Assembly (NCBI RefSeq): GCF_039524015.1
Contig: NZ_BAAAGF010000002.1
Span: forward strand, 434,001 to 498,000
Reading direction: 5' to 3'
DNA from: Gaetbulibacter_B jejuensis
Lineage (GTDB): Bacteria; Bacteroidota; Bacteroidia; Flavobacteriales; Flavobacteriaceae
Length of the DNA: 64,000 nucleotides
A program made the translations under genes and the position numbers. Below the pieces are notes generated by a model. That model did no database searches and was not told the DNA's origin. It saw only the letters and a list, made by a program, of their open reading frames with translations. How positions within the stretch are numbered: the stretch's first letter is position 1; each line of letters opens with the position of its first letter. Below, in pieces: positions 61,426-64,000 of the stretch.

Positions 61426-63139
61426 TTTCTTTTTAAATGTAGATGTTCAAACATGGACCTACATACTCGTTGGTATTACATTTTCTTTATACATAGGTAT
61501 TGCTATTTGGTCTAGAGCAGGTTCTACAAAAGACTTTTATGTTGCTGGTGGTGGCGTTTCTCCATTGGCAAACGGAATGGCAACAGCAGCCGATTGGATG
61601 AGTGCCGCATCATTTATTTCTATGGCAGGAATTATCTCTTTCAGTGGTTATGATGGTTCTGTTTATTTAATGGGTTGGACTGGTGGCTATGTGTTATTAG
61701 CCCTTTTACTAGCACCTTATCTGCGTAAGTTTGGCAAGTTTACAGTACCTGATTTTATAGGTGATAGATATTATTCTAAAACTGCACGTATTGTTGCTGT
61801 ATTTTGTGCTTTGCTTGTGTCGTTTACTTATGTGGCAGGACAAATGCGTGGTGTTGGTGTTGTGTTTTCTCGTTTTCTCGAAGTTGATATTGATACAGGT
61901 GTTATTATTGGGATGCTTATTGTTTTGTTTTATGCTGTTTTAGGTGGAATGAAAGGCATTACTTATACACAAGTAGCACAATACTGTGTACTTATTTTTG
62001 CATTTATGGTTCCTGCTATTTTTATTTCTATTCAAATGACAGGAAACCCGATTCCGCAACTAGGTTTTGGGGATACTTTAAGTGATGGTTCAGGAACTTA
62101 TCTATTAGATAAATTAGATGGTTTAAGCACAGAACTCGGTTTTTCTGAATATACCAATGGCTCAAAATCTATGATTGATGTCTTTGCAATTACCTTGGCA
62201 TTAATGGTAGGTACTGCAGGTTTACCTCATGTAATTGTTAGGTTTTTTACGGTAAAACGAGTTAAAGATGCTCGCAAATCGGCAGGTATTGCGTTGCTGC
62301 TTATTGTTATTTTATATACAACAGCACCTGCTGTTTCTGTTTTTGCTAGAACAAACTTAATTGAAACGGTTTCCAATCAACCGTATGCAACAGTTCCTGA
62401 ATGGTTTAAAAAATGGGAAGCTACAGGACTTATTGCATTTACTGATAAAAATAACGACGGACTAATTCAATATGTAGCTGACGAATCTATAAACGAATTA
62501 ACCGTTGATAGAGATATCATGGTGTTAGCAAATCCTGAAATAGCAAAACTGCCTAATTGGGTGATCGCTTTAGTTGCTGCTGGCGGACTAGCTGCAGCAT
62601 TATCAACAGCAGCAGGTTTATTGTTAGTTATTTCAGCTTCTGTTTCTCATGATTTAGTTAAAAAGATTATCAAGCCTAATATTTCTGAAAAAGGCGAACT
62701 CATCGCTGCGCGTTTATCAGCTGTTGGAGCTGTCTGTGTTGCAGGCTATTTTGGGATTAATCCACCTGGTTTTGTAGCAGCTGTTGTAGCGCTTGCATTT
62801 GGGTTGGCTGCGGCATCCTTTTTTCCGGCTATTATTTTAGGAATCTTTTACAAACGAATGAATAAAGAAGGTGCTGTTGCAGGTATGATTGTTGGTATTA
62901 CAGCTATGTTGTTATACATGATTAAGTACAAACTAGGTTGGTTTGACGATGTAGTTCCTGATAAAAGCGAATGGTGGTTTGGTATTTCTCCTGAAGGGTT
63001 TGGAGCAGTGGCTATGGTACTTAATTTTGTAGTGTCTATAGTTGTTATGAAATTTACAAAAGCACCACCAGCTGAAGTTCAAGAAATTGTAGAAAACATA
63101 AGAATACCAAGTGGAGCAGGCGAAGCTGTTCAGCATTAA
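61415..63139 (+). CDS. VC_2705-type sodium:solute (acetate-like) symporter
   Basis: A 574-residue inner-membrane transporter of the SSS family with about thirteen transmembrane segments. Family motifs are GSTKDFYVAGGGVSP, GMATAADWMSAASFISMAG and GGLAAALSTAAGLLLVISAS. A hydrophilic loop of about 55 residues (near 330-385) occurs between helices, as in other VC_2705 proteins. Members carry acetate or related carboxylates with Na+. It overlaps the DUF4212 gene by 11 bases and ends 2 bases before the stop of a convergent AraC-type gene. The substrate is unproven. Confidence 0.93.
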   Translation: MMHNFFLNVDVQTWTYILVGITFSLYIGIAIWSRAGSTKDFYVAGGGVSPLANGMATAADWMSAASFISMAGIISFSGYDGSVYLMGWTGGYVLLALLLAPYLRKFGKFTVPDFIGDRYYSKTARIVAVFCALLVSFTYVAGQMRGVGVVFSRFLEVDIDTGVIIGMLIVLFYAVLGGMKGITYTQVAQYCVLIFAFMVPAIFISIQMTGNPIPQLGFGDTLSDGSGTYLLDKLDGLSTELGFSEYTNGSKSMIDVFAITLALMVGTAGLPHVIVRFFTVKRVKDARKSAGIALLLIVILYTTAPAVSVFARTNLIETVSNQPYATVPEWFKKWEATGLIAFTDKNNDGLIQYVADESINELTVDRDIMVLANPEIAKLPNWVIALVAAGGLAAALSTAAGLLLVISASVSHDLVKKIIKPNISEKGELIAARLSAVGAVCVAGYFGINPPGFVAAVVALAFGLAAASFFPAIILGIFYKRMNKEGAVAGMIVGITAMLLYMIKYKLGWFDDVVPDKSEWWFGISPEGFGAVAMVLNFVVSIVVMKFTKAPPAEVQEIVENIRIPSGAGEAVQH

Positions 63140-63141
63140 AA

Positions 63142-64000
63142 CTATTTACTGATAGAGTTTTTAAACTGCTGTGGCGTCATTAATTCCATTTTTTTAAACT
63201 GTCTGTTAAAGTAGCTGGTGTTATTAAACCCAGACTTAAACGCTATTTCAGACATGCGTAAATCTTTGGTTTCCTTGATAAGCTTTTTAGAAAATTTAAT
63301 TTTTTCAGAATTGATATAATCTATAGGTGAGACACCAAGTGTGTTTTTAAACTTCTTATGAAAATGCGACGCGCTCATACATGCTTTTTCAGCAAGTAAA
63401 TCTACGGTAATATCTTTATTGGTAAGGTTTTGTTTAATGTATTTAATAACAAAACCTATACGCGTATCGTTAAAAATACCATCAGTATCATTCAATAAAA
63501 AAGCCTTTGCTTTGGTTTGTAAAAGCCTTACAATAAGTTCTTGAATCATTAAATCCAATAAAACATCTTTTGACGAAGTAGTATTAGTAAAAGTATGTAC
63601 CAAACGCTCAACCAAATGGTTGACATCTACATTATTTATAAGGTGCGACGCGTTATCATCTAATTTCCAATTGTTGTTTTCACTCTCAATAGTTACATGA
63701 TGATTAAACTTTTCAACGACTTCATCAATTTTATCGCTATCTATTCCAAGTGCAAGACATTGCGTTGGGTCATTAGCTTTTGCCAGTGGAAAATCAATAA
63801 TCATTTCTTTATTAGTTGGCATAACAACAGATTCGCCTGGAAAAAAATCAAAAGACGGTAAACCATCAATATGCATTATCTTTTTTCCGGTAAGCATACT
63901 CGCAATAACAGGAAAATTGAAAGTTAACGATACCTTTTCGGCATATTCATGAGTTTCATAAATATTCAATTCGGCATAATCTGCATTATAGGTAGTACGA
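63142..64000 (-). CDS. AraC-family regulator, 5' end beyond the window
   Basis: At least 286 residues are visible. An N-terminal sensor region (AraC_N-like, with VASLTGKK-type strands near EKVSLTFNFPVIASMLTGKK) is followed by two AraC-type HTH motifs at the C-terminus (VDLLAEKACMSASHFHKKF and MSEIAFKSGFNNTSYFNRQF). A TTG at 63969 could be read as the start, but the frame stays open to the right edge with plausible family-like sequence (YNADYAELNIYET), so the true start is probably outside. It converges on the SSS transporter gene with a 2-base gap. The target is unknown. Confidence 0.87.
   Translation of the reverse strand, partial: RTTYNADYAELNIYETHEYAEKVSLTFNFPVIASMLTGKKIMHIDGLPSFDFFPGESVVMPTNKEMIIDFPLAKANDPTQCLALGIDSDKIDEVVEKFNHHVTIESENNNWKLDDNASHLINNVDVNHLVERLVHTFTNTTSSKDVLLDLMIQELIVRLLQTKAKAFLLNDTDGIFNDTRIGFVIKYIKQNLTNKDITVDLLAEKACMSASHFHKKFKNTLGVSPIDYINSEKIKFSKKLIKETKDLRMSEIAFKSGFNNTSYFNRQFKKMELMTPQQFKNSISK

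Noticed and set aside
1..64000. Search for mobile elements, phage, tRNA/rRNA, toxin-antitoxin or defence systems
   Set aside because: No transposase, integrase, terminal repeats, tRNA-like cloverleaf, nuclease-helicase cluster or small toxin pair could be supported in the window.

Overview
The window reads as chromosomal DNA of a marine member of the Bacteroidota, most likely family Flavobacteriaceae. It is AT-rich, and its promoters match the Bacteroidetes pattern TTG/TTTG-N(19-23)-TAnnTTTG rather than the E. coli sigma-70 pattern. It encodes many type IX secretion (T9SS) cargo proteins with type A (YPNP) or type B (CHU_C, SPNGDG/TPNGDG) C-terminal sorting domains, gliding genes (GldF/GldG), PorP/SprF proteins, a SusC/SusD pair and many lipoproteins with acidic residues after the lipid Cys. 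I cannot name the genus. No tRNA, rRNA, CRISPR array, insertion sequence, integrase, phage or defence gene was seen, and no gene-free stretch exceeds 300 bases.

Layout. (1) 1-760, minus: a GbsR/MarR-type repressor and the start of an RND efflux adaptor, with an inverted-repeat operator at the promoter. (2) 958-15362, plus: a beta-1,3-glucan (laminarin-type) utilisation locus, consisting of a Y_Y_Y/HTH sensor-regulator, SusC, SusD, a multi-domain PKD surface lipoprotein, lipoprotein GH16, GH3 and a second GH16. A small module occurs twice in the surface lipoprotein and, more divergently, once in the first GH16. (3) 15512-17545: two orphan secreted proteins. (4) 17677-30916: a four-gene T9SS/adhesin unit made of a CHU_C protein, a PorP/SprF protein with a TolA-like repeat arm and a possible SPOR-like end, a 2739-residue SprB-repeat adhesin, and a second PorP/SprF. 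(5) 31083-33812: a secreted PQQ-dehydrogenase-like protein with discoidin and HYR-like modules. (6) 33911-36079: a sulfur pair, a TauE/SafE exporter and a CstB-like persulfide dioxygenase/rhodanese. (7) 36120-37588: a YdjM-like membrane protein and a DUF4870 protein. (8) 37727-42729: a LytS/LytTR-type two-component system and a secreted protein of unknown function. (9) 42924-45607: a T9SS beta-helix protein and a small lipoprotein.

(10) 45712-56660 is a core-genome block: dnaN, a T9SS subtilase, a fused gldF-gldG, an ABM-domain protein, a SAM hydrolase family protein, phoH, purC, a DinB-like and an SRPBCC protein. (11) 56954-58521: two small T9SS type A proteins with nearly the same tag. (12) 58708-64000: an AGCS amino-acid:Na+ symporter and a DUF4212/SSS carboxylate-type symporter, each followed tail-to-tail by an AraC-family regulator; the last regulator runs off the window.

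How the parts work together. The glucan locus would bind and cut laminarin at the surface (surface lipoproteins, GH16), import oligosaccharides through SusC/SusD and finish with GH3. The adhesin block and GldFG point to gliding and T9SS export. The sulfur pair would oxidise persulfides and expel sulfite or related anions. The end of the window handles small organic nutrients. The least ordinary items are the PorP/SprF protein carrying a periplasm-spanning-like repeat arm, the gldF-gldG fusion, the module shared between the surface binder and the GH16, and three inverted repeats sitting on promoter elements. I saw nothing I would call a wholly new system with confidence.
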